Positions 20,978 through 31,903 of a stretch of DNA of 64,000 nucleotides are shown one piece after another; position 1 is the stretch's first letter, and every line of letters begins with the position of its first letter. A program made the translations under genes and the position numbers. The notes beneath the pieces are model-generated. The model saw only the letters and a program-made list of their open reading frames with translations, searched no databases and was not told the origin of the DNA. This stretch comes from Haematococcus lacustris (Eukaryota > Chlorophyta > Chlorophyceae > Chlamydomonadales > Haematococcaceae), in assembly GCA_030144725.1 (NCBI GenBank), contig JASKMD010000012.1, positions 4,051,848 through 4,115,847 of the forward strand. Direction: 5' to 3'.

Positions 20978-22986
20978 GATGTATGCTGCGCAGTGTGGGA
21001 ATGAGCTGCCATGGGGTGTGGCAGTGAGGAGGAGTTGCATGCCAGGGTAATCCCCCCTGCAGCTGATCACCCACAGCTGGCGGGCAGTGGCAGGCTATGT
21101 CCCTGCATGGCGTGGTGTGTGGGATGCACGGTAACTAGTGCATTAGCGGGGAAGCAGTGCAGGGTGGCTTGGGATATGTCATGTCAGTAGGTTTTGAGGC
21201 TGGCTTGTTTGCTGCAACTTGCCACGATCGAGTGAAGGTTTCAGTCCTGGATGCATATATGGCTTGATCTGTGTAATGCACCCAGCTAAACATCTACACC
21301 AGATCAGCTAAGCTAAGCACCCTAAACAGACACCCCTGCGGTATTGAAGGCCTAGCTTCAGGAGTCCCCAACATGGGGTTGGTAATCTTCATGCAAGTAC
21401 TCGCTACAGAGTGCACCGATTTCGATAGCGTTTGTTGCATTGGCACCTGCGAATTACTCCGCATCTGCTGGCAAGCGGCGCGTTAATCCTTGCATCAGAG
21501 TCCATGCCGGCGCAAGCGAGCGCGGACACACCTCAGCTGCTCACTATCGATTGTTCTGGTGGTGAGTAGCGGCACCAATGAGCGAACTGCGCTTGGCATC
21601 GAGCCGGAAGTACAATCACATTACAGCCCGCCAGGCTTGCTCCGCGAGCCTTTTGTTGATGCAGACGGTGTTGCAGGGCCATCGCTTGGCATGTGATGTA
21701 TCGACATTGCGGCAAAAGCGGGAAATGTGCGTCTCTCTCGCCAGTCACACAGGAAAAGGGACCCTCACCCTCTATTTGGCATGTTGTGAGCTGACCACTG
21801 TGACTTTACAGACTTTCGATACATAACTCTGTTCCTTACTCAACGTCACAACTGCAGGAAAAGAAAGCATGGCAGTTAGTTGATCAGGCCTGCTCAAAAT
21901 GACTTTGGCGTGACCCGACTCTGCCTTGCAGGAATGACTAGCCCATCCGACCCTGCCCCTTGCAGGCCCCCCCCCTCCCGAGCCCAGCATAGCCTTCCTA
22001 CCTCCTCTCACCCACTCCCAACCCCAGCCCCGCCCTCCACCCCCCCTCCCACCTCCTCCCAGCCCCCCCCCTGCCCTCCCACCCCAGCTATTCCCTCCCA
22101 ACCCCAGCCCCGCCCTCCCACCCCCTTCCCACCCCCTCCCAGCCCCCCCCTGCCCTCCCACCCCAGCTACCCCCTTCCAATCCCAGCCCCCCCCTCCACC
22201 CACCTCCCCCTCCCTCCTTGTCCCGGACCTAGCAACTCCAGCCCACCCCAATGGGGCGCAGCCTGCAGCGTGCTCACCTTCAAGCCCTGAATAGTTCACC
22301 AAGAGCTGGTTATCTGCACTGCCCTAACGGCCTAAAAGCCACAGCAAGGAGGGCTAAGGACATTGCTCAAGAGGTGCAGGCCGAGAATGAGTTGTTGACG
22401 ACCGAGGCCAAGTTGCAACAGGCTTTCAGGGAGGTCCTTGAGGCTGCCTTACTCGACGTCAGTCGCGGCGGTCGATCGCGGCGAGGCCCGCATGAGCATT
22501 ACAAGCATAATTTAAAACGTAAAGATTTGAGCCGCCATAGCACTCAGCACAGTGCACAGTATTTAATTATACATGTTGCACCGCATAGCTGACGGAGTCC
22601 TCTATCCAGTGATGTGCGAAACAAAAATAGAAACCACGTGGCTGAGACGCGGCGTCGTTTTGATTACCAGGGGTCGGTTTCCTGTCATTTTATGTTAGTT
22701 GGGGACACCTGACCTAGCTGCATTGAGACCACAACTTGGCTTGTACAGCACCCAGTACCCTTGCATGCCGGGTGGAAGTAAGCTGTTTGCCACCCGTTAG
22801 ATGTCATGTACTGGTAATGACAGCGATCATCGTTGGGGTCCAGGCCCGCCTCCAACCACTTCGCCACCACCAGGTGTCATCAACCGCCATAACCATCACG
22901 GCTTCCTGGCGCCTGCCTCGTGGGCTCCCTGTCGCACACAATCCGCCGTAGCACGCCAGCGCAACGCGCTGCGAGAACAAGCTGTC
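20978..22986. other. Spacer between the two SNF7 genes
   Basis: No gene is supported. A TGTAA motif at 21272 could serve SNF7 copy A. At 21940-22240 there is a C-rich minisatellite (separate entry). A + frame at ~22320-22480 (ATARRAK..., QQAFREVLEAALLDVS) is protein-like but unassigned. From ~22880 the sequence matches the CNX1G/SNF7 intergenic region, including the first codons of CNX1G on the minus strand, so the duplication that made SNF7 copy B began there. Confidence 0.45.
21940..22240 (+). repeat. C-rich minisatellite
   Basis: Irregular units built from CCCTCCCA, CCCCAGCC and CCCGCCCTCC motifs, strongly strand-asymmetric (C on +, G on -). It yields Pro-rich frames that I do not regard as coding. 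G-quadruplex potential on the minus strand. Confidence 0.8.
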
Positions 22987-23867
22987 ATGTTTAAGAAGCT
23001 TTTCGGGGCGAAAGACTCGCAGCCCCCCTCGCAGCCCAGCTCCTCGGCAGCGAACAAGACTATCAACACAATCCAACAGCTTAATGAGCACGAGGAGCTG
23101 CTGGAACGCAAGAAAATCCTGCTCGAGAAGCGGGCAGAGGCAGAACTCCAGAGGGCTCGCGAGTTCACGCAGCAGAAGAAGAAGCCGCAAGCTCTGCAGG
23201 TGTGCGAGCCTGGGAGAGACATCCATCAGAAAACCCTCGTGATGCTCAGGAGCAGATGTTGATCATCACCGGCTTAGCACAAGAGAGTACAGCTACATTG
23301 GGCGCACGTGTCTGGGTACGAGCCTGACTGGACGTTACCCATGTCGGACTGTTGTTGCCTGTGCAGTGTCTGAAAAAGAAGAAGCTGATTGAGAATGAGA
23401 TAGCCAACATGGACAACATGATCATGCGTGTCATTGAGCAGCGCACAATGCTGGAAACCCAGCGCACCACTGTGGAGGTGGTCAGCACCATGCACCAGGG
23501 CACACAGGCCATGAAGGACAACATGAAGACCATGAAGATTGACAAGGTGGACAAGGTCCTGGATGAGATCAACGAGACAGCTGACCAGATGCGCCAAATC
23601 AATGACGTGTTTGCCAACCCCATTGGTTCCGCCGTGGACCTGGATGAGGATGAGCTCAATGCTGAGCTGGCTGAGCTTGAGGAGACACAGCTGGACACTG
23701 AGCTGCTGCAGCCAGCGCCAGTGCCCACCACTCGGGTATCAGCAGCAGCAGCAGCATCGACAGCGGCTACTGCAAAGATGCCCACGGTGCCAGCACGCAA
23801 GGCAGCGCCAGCGAAGACACAGGAAGAGTTGGAGCTGGAGCAGTTGCAGGCAGAAATGGCATTGTGA
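22987..23867 (+). CDS. SNF7: SNF7/VPS32 (CHMP4-type) ESCRT-III subunit, copy B
   Basis: Same structure as copy A: exons 22987-23199 and 23367-23867, phase 0, 237 aa. It differs from copy A by a handful of substitutions and one extra Ala in the Ala run before STAATAKMPTVPARKAAP. Splice sites, frame and C-terminus are intact, so both genes look functional. Homology starts ~100 bp upstream and ends at or just after the stop codon, so copy B has a different 3' UTR. Confidence 0.93.
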
Positions 23868-23962
23868 GGCAGACCTCATCTCATAGCACTAGGAACGCAC
23901 AACTTTAGTGCACTTGCGCTGTAGAGCATGTCTGGTCATTGTGTCAATGCATTGTTTGAGGA

Positions 23963-24311
23963 GGGTTGCAGCAAGGAGCTGCATTGTTTCAACAAGGAGC
24001 TGCAGATTGCTGAGGTAGCCTAACAGTCAATCAGGCCAGTCAATCCTTGTTAAATGAGTTTTGTTTGTCTGAGGAGGGTTGCAGGGTGTGGGTGGTCGTC
24101 ATATATTAAGTGTGGGTGGTTGTTGCGGGTGGGGCTCGTATGGCAACATGGCTGGCCATGCTGCTGGCTAGCTGTGCTTACAATTGGCTAATCATTATTG
24201 ACAACTGGCTACCTTATCCTTAGCAGCCTTGTCTTGCCGGGCAGGCTGAGAGGCGTAACTTGCATGTAAGATAGCACCTTGGACCTTGGTGGGATAATCA
24301 TCACTCCATGA
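23963..24311 (+). mobile_element. Unclassified element X, copy 2 (tail only)
   Basis: 23963-24053 matches 17867-17960 and 24240-24311 matches 18005-18078, both in the same order. The interior (24054-24239) is longer here and includes GTGGGTGG-type repeats. It abuts F1 copy d. Confidence 0.6.
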
Positions 24312-24317
24312 AACTCA

Positions 24318-24772
24318 GGGACTGCAATGGAGCGCTGAACATGCAGCGCATTGGGGAGAGCAGGTGGCGTCCACTGGAGCTGTGCTTCTAGCCAGACCAG
24401 GGAGCTCTGCCAGCCGAGGGCAAGGAGTACCCTGGCCTGGGCTACAAGCGGCTGCGAGACAAGCCACCCAAGGCCCAGGAGCAGCAGCCTGCTGTGGCAC
24501 AGTAGTATGTGTCGCCATTTGAGCTTTCATCAGCTTACATTAGTGCATGCAGGTCATGCCAACTCTACACAATAGCCCTCGTGGTCAGGCAATAGTGTAG
24601 GTGGTAGGCGCTCATGTGCCATGTGCACTGGGTTACTCCACACAACCCAATAACACCATTTGAGTCGGGCGACTATTGCCCACTAGTGGTCCCTAGTATA
24701 TCCGCTAGTAGCCACTGGTGGGCCCTGGTGGTCCGGCTCAAATGGAGGCCCTAGTGGGGGACAAGGGGGCTG
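24318..24772 (+). mobile_element. F1 element copy d with nuclease C-terminus, broken
   Basis: It starts inside the RuvC-III motif (RDCNGALNMQRIGESRW, lacking the first Asp-Arg context), continues through RPLELCF and hits an in-frame TAG at ~24389 where Tyr-Trp is expected. The remaining frame KEYPGLGYKRLRDKPPKAQ runs to the normal stop at 24503-24505. The 3' block then runs to the terminus at 24772. Confidence 0.85.
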
Positions 24773-25375
24773 GCTAGCTGTGCTTTGTGGGTGGTGCTCA
24801 GCCAGGCTGAGCAGTCTTCATGCAAGGTATCCACGCAGGGGTGGCATGGAATAAACCGTGTTACAAAGGCATGCAAACGTGGTTGTGTGAGGCTGACGTT
24901 GGCCTGTTGTGCAAGTAGCAGCAACAGTCCAGCTGCATGACTAAAAGCCTTGCACTAGGGATGTATATGAGCATGAGTCCAGGGTAGGGGTCAAGTGGCA
25001 GGTACGCACACACCCAGTTGGCAGACTTGGAGCGGTGCCATAGGCTATGCTGATGACATCTCCTTTTTATAGACATTCCTTCACCGCCAGCGACTGGGAG
25101 CTGACAGCGAATTGGCCGTGCTGTGGGCCAACTCCAATGCTGTGGGCAGATCGACACTTGCAGTGAGAGGCCAGCACCTGAATGGAAAGCAGTGAAAGGA
25201 AAACGAAAGACTACGCCCTCTCCATCGTGCGTGCGTCATGATTAAAGTAGGTTCTAAAGTTCCTCCTATGTATCACTTCCGCCCCACTCCGGTTGCCGGC
25301 CCTCCGGTTGGACGGCGACCTGATGCACCCCCCAGCACGGCCACTCCGCTTCGATGGTGTTGCTCAGTCCCTGTG
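24773..25375. other. Intergenic, nothing recognised
   Basis: No coding or structural signal I can support beyond scattered short GTGCTGTG words near 25110-25145. Confidence 0.35.
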
Positions 25376-26130
25376 ATGTCCTTGATAAAGAACCGCAAGC
25401 GCCCCGTCTCCCCCGCACCCTCCGCAGCCGGTAAGCCGCAGAGCTTGAGGAAAGGCCCCGAAGCTAACTGACGACGCGGCGCAGTGTGCATCACGCGACA
25501 TTGCGACTCCGTGCATCAAGTCCCGCCGTGCGCGTGCTGTGCTTTCCCGTGTTTGCAGGTGCCAATGGCAGCGGGCAGCAAGACCAGGGGCAGGGGGAGG
25601 CTGTCAAGGTAGATGTCAAGGTGATTGGACAGCGGCGCCAGGTTATCAAGGCTGCCTTTCGTGGCCTTCTGGAGGCAGCGGCCTGATCTCAGCACAGCTC
25701 AAGTTGACGCAGTTGTGGCGGAGGTCAACAAGCGCATGACCATGGGCAGCAAGCAGTGCATCCTGGCAGCAGTCCTGTGTCTATGTTGCTCCAGTCCTTC
25801 ATAGGCCAGCCCAGTCAAGGCTTTCCCAGCAGCAAGCCCAGCCCCAGGGCCCTCCCCCCACCTGACCCAGCCTGCCCTCCCTATGCTCACCCCCGCCTTG
25901 CCACACGCAGCTCACCTCGCACTGCAGCCGCCCCAGCCCAGCTGCACCCCTCAAGGCAGCTGGACATCTTTGACCCACAGCTGCTGGCAAAGATCAAGGA
26001 TGCCGTGGAGCTGCTCACCAATGTCAGTGTGCTGGAGCACTCGATGTGTGGCCCCCATCACCGCAGTTTGTATGCGTGCAAAGCCGCCACTCCTCTGTGT
26101 GGCTTGCATCTTTACAAGAGCTGTGAGTAA
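25376..26130 (+). pseudogene. Unknown gene, apparently frameshifted
   Basis: Exon 1, 25376-25430 (MSLIKNRKRPVSPAPSAA), ends at a canonical GTAAGC donor; exon 2 starts after GTTTGCAG at 25559 and splices in phase to VKVDVKVIGQRRQVIKAAFR, stopping at 25684-25686. One base out of frame the sequence continues as DLSTAQVDAVVAEVNKRMT and later RQLDIFDPQLLAKIKDAVEL, so a one-base insertion near 25684 (or an unseen intron) would explain the stop. Family not recognised. Confidence is moderate that this was once coding and low on its present state. Confidence 0.4.
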
Positions 26131-26516
26131 AGCGCAGGGTAGGGCCAGAGGAAGGCCGCTGATGCAAAGAGGCTGTGATGCTGCCTGCTGCCTGCTGCAC
26201 AAGCTGTGATGCCCGCCGGAAGGTCAGCAGCTGTAGCACATCTGCGACATGGGATAGAAACTGGTTAAACCTCACCAATGCGTTATATACATACAGTGAT
26301 TACCGGGACTGTTAGTATAGGAACGTTGCCATGGATAATGTGGCACAGGTAGGGGGGTTTCCATCTACGTAGATCTGCATTAGCTGTTAGGTCTGTTAAG
26401 TCTGCTCAAATATGGCCAGCAGACTGTAGGAGCTGCGTTGGTGGAGAGTGGATGCGTTGTCCACACCAGCATCAGTAAGATTGGGAAGAACAGCACCGCC
26501 GAGGCTCCTCCTCCTT
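26131..26516. other. Intergenic, nothing recognised
   Basis: No supported coding sequence, repeat or RNA gene. Confidence 0.35.
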
Positions 26517-26603
26517 TTGGTCAGCAGCACCGATTGCGTCCCCCAAAGCGATTGAGCAGGCACGTCTGGAATCCAAATTGTACGCTAACCATGCATCACA
26601 CGT
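26517..26603 (+). repeat. 87-bp sequence flanking F1 copy e, shared with copy g
   Basis: The 87 bp from TTGGTCAGCAGCACCG to the F1 terminus recur at 37129-37215, again ending at an F1 3' terminus. Sequences further out differ. Confidence 0.85.
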
Positions 26604-27165
26604 CAGCCCCCTTGTCCCTCACTAGGGCCTCCATTTGAGCCGGACCAGTAGTGGCCACTAGCAGCCACGAGCGGGAATACTAGGGACCAGTAGTGGCCTG
26701 ACTCAAATGGTGTTAATGGGCTGTGTGGAGTATGCCCAATGCACATGGAAATGGTGCATGAGTGCCTACCACCTACATCATTGCCTGACCCCTGGAGGCT
26801 GTCGTGTAGAGTTGGCATGAGACACATGCACTGATTGTAAGCTGATGGCAGCTCAACAAAGGGGGGCACACACTACTGTGCCACGGCAGGCTGTTGCTGC
26901 TGCTGCTGCTGGGCCTTGGGTGGATTGTCTCGCACCCGCTTGTATCCATGCTCAGGGTACTCCTTTCCCTTGGCTGGCAGCTTCCCCTGCTCTGGCCAGT
27001 AGCACAGCTCCAGTGGACGCCACCTGCTCACCTGTCCAGCAACCTGCCTGTGGTGCTGGCTTGGCTTTGGCAGCCTTGGTGGGCTGGGTTGGCTCAGCTA
27101 CCTGCTCAGCCTTGGTGCGCTTGCTGAGCTTGGCTGGAGGGGGAGTGCTGGGAGCTGTTGACTGT
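26604..27165 (-). mobile_element. F1 element copy e with RuvC-III deletion
   Basis: The 3' terminus is at 26604, the block runs to ~26840, and the nuclease C-terminus follows on the minus strand with stop TAG at 26873-26875. Compared with the copy at 30 kb, about 40 bp are missing between the codons for GRWL and RWRPLEL, exactly removing the DRDCNAALNMQRIGES motif. The upstream Lys/Pro-rich linker is retained to ~27165, where the copy ends. Confidence 0.85.
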
Positions 27166-27299
27166 TGAAGCTGTCAGGTTCAGCCGCTATCTGCTATCAC
27201 TTCATTCATGGACACCCTTCCATGGAGCATCACCGCCAAAACTAACAGCTTGATGCCTGGAAGTAGTGCATCGCTCAAGGCATCGTTAGTTACGCCCAG

Positions 27300-27832
27300 G
27301 ACCAGCTATGTGCCCAGGCCCCAACCTCCCCCAGCCCAAGACCAGCCACTTGCTGCACCTTGCCCGGGGCCACGATCCTCCCCCCCCCATGGGGCAGGTG
27401 GCTGGAGCTGTGTGAAATGGAGCTGGGACACCAACTCATGCCTCGATTTCCAGCGGACCTTTAGTCTCTGCCCCCCACAGGCAAGGAATACCAGCAACGC
27501 TACAAGCTGGTCAATGACCGGCTGCTCAAGGTCAGGCAGAGGTTGCACCGGGCTGCAGAGTACCGGCGGTATGGCTGGGTCTGTAAGCACCCATAGGGCC
27601 TAGCAGTTTGGACAGGCTATCAGCCTCACAAGCATCGAGCTATCAGTTTTGATGAGATGCCCAGTGGTCTCCAGCTGTTTGATGCAAACGTGCCACCGGT
27701 GTGGGTTTTGCGGCCATAATGGTACGACGGAGGACGTTACAGTCAACTGTGAGATTACCCACAGTCAAACATGTTGTTCCATGTTGATTTAGTTGCTTCA
27801 GTCTGGCCTGTCCGGTATGGTCAGGTATGGTC
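27300..27832 (+). mobile_element. F2-family Fanzor-like element, decayed copy 2
   Basis: Plus-strand remnants of the F2 nuclease C-terminus: GAGGWS..., WDTNSCLDFQR in place of DRDTNGCLNFHR, then KEYQQRYKLVNDRLLKVRQR and HRAAEYRR, stopping at TAG 27594-27596. The RuvC-III Asp-Arg-Asp is destroyed and the frame is broken. The ~230 bp after the stop (27600-27832) align with the block downstream of F2 copy 1, for example GATGCCCAGTGGTCTCCAG, CGTGCCACCGGTGTGGG and GAGATTACCCACAGTCAAAC. Confidence 0.65.
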
Positions 27833-28155
27833 ATGTATGGTCACGTGTGTGTGATCAGACCACGGTCATCGTTGGCATAAGAGCTCTTCATCTTCGAGTC
27901 ACTCACTGAGGCCCGACCAGATCTCACTTGCCGGGCAGGGAAGAGAGTGCCGCTAGGCCTACACCCAGGCAGTGTCAGCTTGGCTAGTTGCGCACCACGA
28001 GATTGCACCACACGACAGCGCCATAACAGGGCTAGTGCTCCCACCACTACTGGCCTAGCCTGTGACCATGCTCCGTGGGCCAACGCAGCAAGCTGCACCT
28101 CTTCCAACAGCACACAGTACTGGTAGCACGGCTGACTGACTGGCTAATTGCTTGC

Positions 28156-29380
<1,225 letters not shown>

Positions 29381-30035
29381 TTCCTTACGATTTGCCGGCA
29401 CGCAAACAAAGGGGGTTAGCAGCACCCGCCGAAAGTTTTGGGATGTAACATGGAGAACATGCCATGAAATCATGCATCAGGAACTGCCTACCTTGCTTGG
29501 TCCAAACTGCCATCGAGGCAGCCAGGAACTAGACGTAGTACCCACTGCCAGCATAACAGCATACTATCAGGCTACTGCTCACAAAAAATAAAAATGTGAT
29601 GTACCCCAGCCTGAACTACTCAACACCCGAGCACGGGTCGACAGTGTCGCCGCACTGAAACCTGTCGCTGTCGCTCCCTCACTGAATCCCAACACCTGGT
29701 TACTAGCTAGGCGAAACAAGGAAAGCGGGGTTAGCAGCTAGGTCTCGCGACTACACTCGTCGATGTTGGTGAGCATTCTACAGGCGGTACCTCACGGTGC
29801 GCGCCCTGCTGCAAGCAGCCGCCTTACACCCGGTACCGGTAGCTGGAAATCGGTCCCGCTTCGACATGGATGTTGCTGATGCGGTTGACGGCCTGACCAA
29901 CGCACCCGTAAATGCTTGTCGCGTCTTTCCTAGGTACAAATGCCAGAGTGACTAGCAACGTAGCTGTGTTGTGTTGCTGTGGGTATCAACGCTCTCAAAC
30001 CCACGAAAGCACCCTCACTTTAAAACGGCTATCTA
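29381..30035. other. RPL23A upstream region
   Basis: It contains the RPL23A promoter and 5' leader. An A-rich run lies at 29580-29600. A possible divergent + exon starts at 29866 (separate entry). Confidence 0.4.
29866..29933 (+). CDS. Possible first exon of an unknown gene
   Basis: ATG at 29866 opens MDVADAVDGLTNAPVNACRV and reaches a canonical donor (CCTAG/GTACAA) at 29933. No downstream exon could be assigned; F1 copy f begins 100 bp further on and may lie in its first intron. Very tentative. Confidence 0.2.
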
Positions 30036-31440
30036 CAGCCCCCTTGTCCCTCACTTGTGCCTCCATTTGAGCCGGACCAGTAGTGGCCACCAGCAGCCAC
30101 TAGCGTGAATACACTAGTGGGCAATAGTGGCCCGACTCAAATGGTGTTATTGAGTTGTGTGGAGTAACCCAGTGCACATGGCACATGAGCGCCTACCACC
30201 TACATTATTGCCTGACCACGAGGGCTATTGTGTAGAGTTGGCATGATAATACATGCACTAATGTAAGCTGATGAAAGCTCAACAAAGGGGGGCATACATC
30301 ACTGTGCCACAGCAGGCTGCTGCTGCTGCTGCTGCTCCTGGGCCTTGGGTGGCTTGTCTTGCACCCGATTGTAGCCTAGGCCAGGGTACTCCTTGCCCTT
30401 GGCTGGCAGAGCTGCCTGGTCTTTCCAGTAGCACAGCTCTAGTGGACGCCACCTGCTCTCCCCAATGCGCTGCATGTTCAGCGCTGCATTGCAGTCCCTG
30501 TCCAGCCACCTGCCTGGCTGTGGTGCTGGCTTGGCTTTGGCAGCCTTGCCTTGGGCCTTGCCTTTGCCCTTGGTGGGCTGGGTGGGCTCAGCTGCCTGCT
30601 CAGCCTCAATGCGCTTGCTGCACTTGGCTGATGGGGAAGTGCTGGGCCCAGGGTCTGAGACTGCTGCCGGTGTTGCTGCCTGGCTGCTGCGTGGGGCCTG
30701 TGGGGGCTTGCGGGGGGCCCCTACTGGGCACCACATCAGGCCCCGCACTGGCTGGGCACGCTGCTGGCTCCAGGCTGGGCGCACCAGGCGGGCTTCCACC
30801 TGCCCTGCTGGAGGCTTCCTGCCTGCAGGCCTGGTGGCACTGAGTTTGTTCAGCTCCTCCTCACATGGCTGCTTCCCATTCACTGCTGAGCTGACCCGGG
30901 TGGTGCGGTGCTCATCCACAAGCACCACCCTGCCCCGCAGCTGGCCTGCGCCCCTGGGCCTGCACACCACCTTGCAGCAAGCACGCAGCACCGCATCAGC
31001 ACCCCACCCTCCCGTTGTGCCAATGCCAGCTGCGCCAAAGAACACCACCACCTGCTTGGCACAATTGTGGCGCTTCATGGACAACTCAGCCATGTCCTTC
31101 TCCAACTGCAGTCATGCACACAAGGCACACACATGGTGACTGACATGGTGGCACCAGGTTAGGCATGGCACAGTCAAATACTCTTTCATGTCATGCACTA
31201 CCCACCACCTCCCAGTCCCTGACCCCCCCTCCCCTCCATCCACCCTCACCTTTTTGAAGAACTGCTCCAGCGCCCGGTCCTGGGCTCTGTACAGCCTCAG
31301 CCGCTGCCGTGTCCACTTGGGGTCCAGGTACACCTCCCACACCGCATTCCAGGTGGCCAGGGTGACAGTGATGTGCTTCAGGTTGGCCTCCAGGGAGGTG
31401 CCGGCTGAGCTTGCTGGACTCTTCAGCCCTGCGTCATTGG
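30036..31440 (-). mobile_element. F1 element copy f, longest copy in the window
   Basis: The 3' terminus is at 30036. The conserved non-coding block runs to ~30298 and the nuclease C-terminal half from 30299 up to about 31440, where homology to the family (AGTSLEANLKHITV) begins. The N-terminal half with RuvC-I is missing, so this copy is 5'-truncated. Confidence 0.85.
30299..31440 (-). CDS. Fanzor-like RuvC nuclease, C-terminal half (F1)
   Basis: Two exons splice in phase 0: upstream ~31440-31250 (HITVTLATWNAVWEVYLDPK, RQRLRLYRAQDRALEQFFKK) and 31105-30299 (268 codons). The second contains KQVVVFFGAAGIGTTGGWG, VVLVDEHRTTRVSSAVNG and VRGLMWCP, a long Ser/Pro/Lys linker, then RuvC-III GRWLDRDCNAALNMQRIGES and a conserved RPLELCYW tail. 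D-R-D-x-N-A-A-x-N is the TnpB/Fanzor RuvC-III signature, and VDE-x-R-T matches the segment before the zinc region. The zinc-finger cysteines are mostly absent. No stop interrupts this half. It could be a remnant translated only if fused to an N-terminal half. Confidence 0.7.
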
Positions 31441-31903
31441 CTAAGGGACTCAATTGGCATCACACGTCAGTTGTTCAGCTGTTGTAGCTGTTAGCACCAC
31501 CATGAGCATCACCACCAAAACTTGTCATGACCTAGCAGCCTTGTCTTGATCAAACAGAGCCGCTGTCACACTGGCCGTCCTTTGACAGCCGTTACTGCCG
31601 TTGTTTGGGACTCCAGCGGAGACTGCAGTGGGGTGGGCGCAGCGGACTGTTTACAGTTGGCCCAGTCAGGCAGGCAGGCAGGCAGCCTCACAGGTGCCTC
31701 ACAGTCCAAGTCAGCCTAACCCCAGACAACAGTCAAAGCCAGCCCTAATCTGGGCCTGCCAGCCCCCTACTGCGCGTTAACAGCGGCAGGCTGCTAGCCA
31801 AGCCTAGTCTGCATAGCGCCTCTGCCACACTCCGTTGCTGCTCGCCACACAGCGCACCATCTAATGTGCATGACGAGCAAGCCCTTCCCTCTGCCTGGGC
31901 CTG
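31441..31903. other. Intergenic
   Basis: No gene was seen. There is a short (CAGG)n run at 31666-31685. Confidence 0.35.

Noticed and set aside
21880..22290. Proline-rich + strand protein
   Set aside because: Arises from the C-rich minisatellite, with no splice or domain support.
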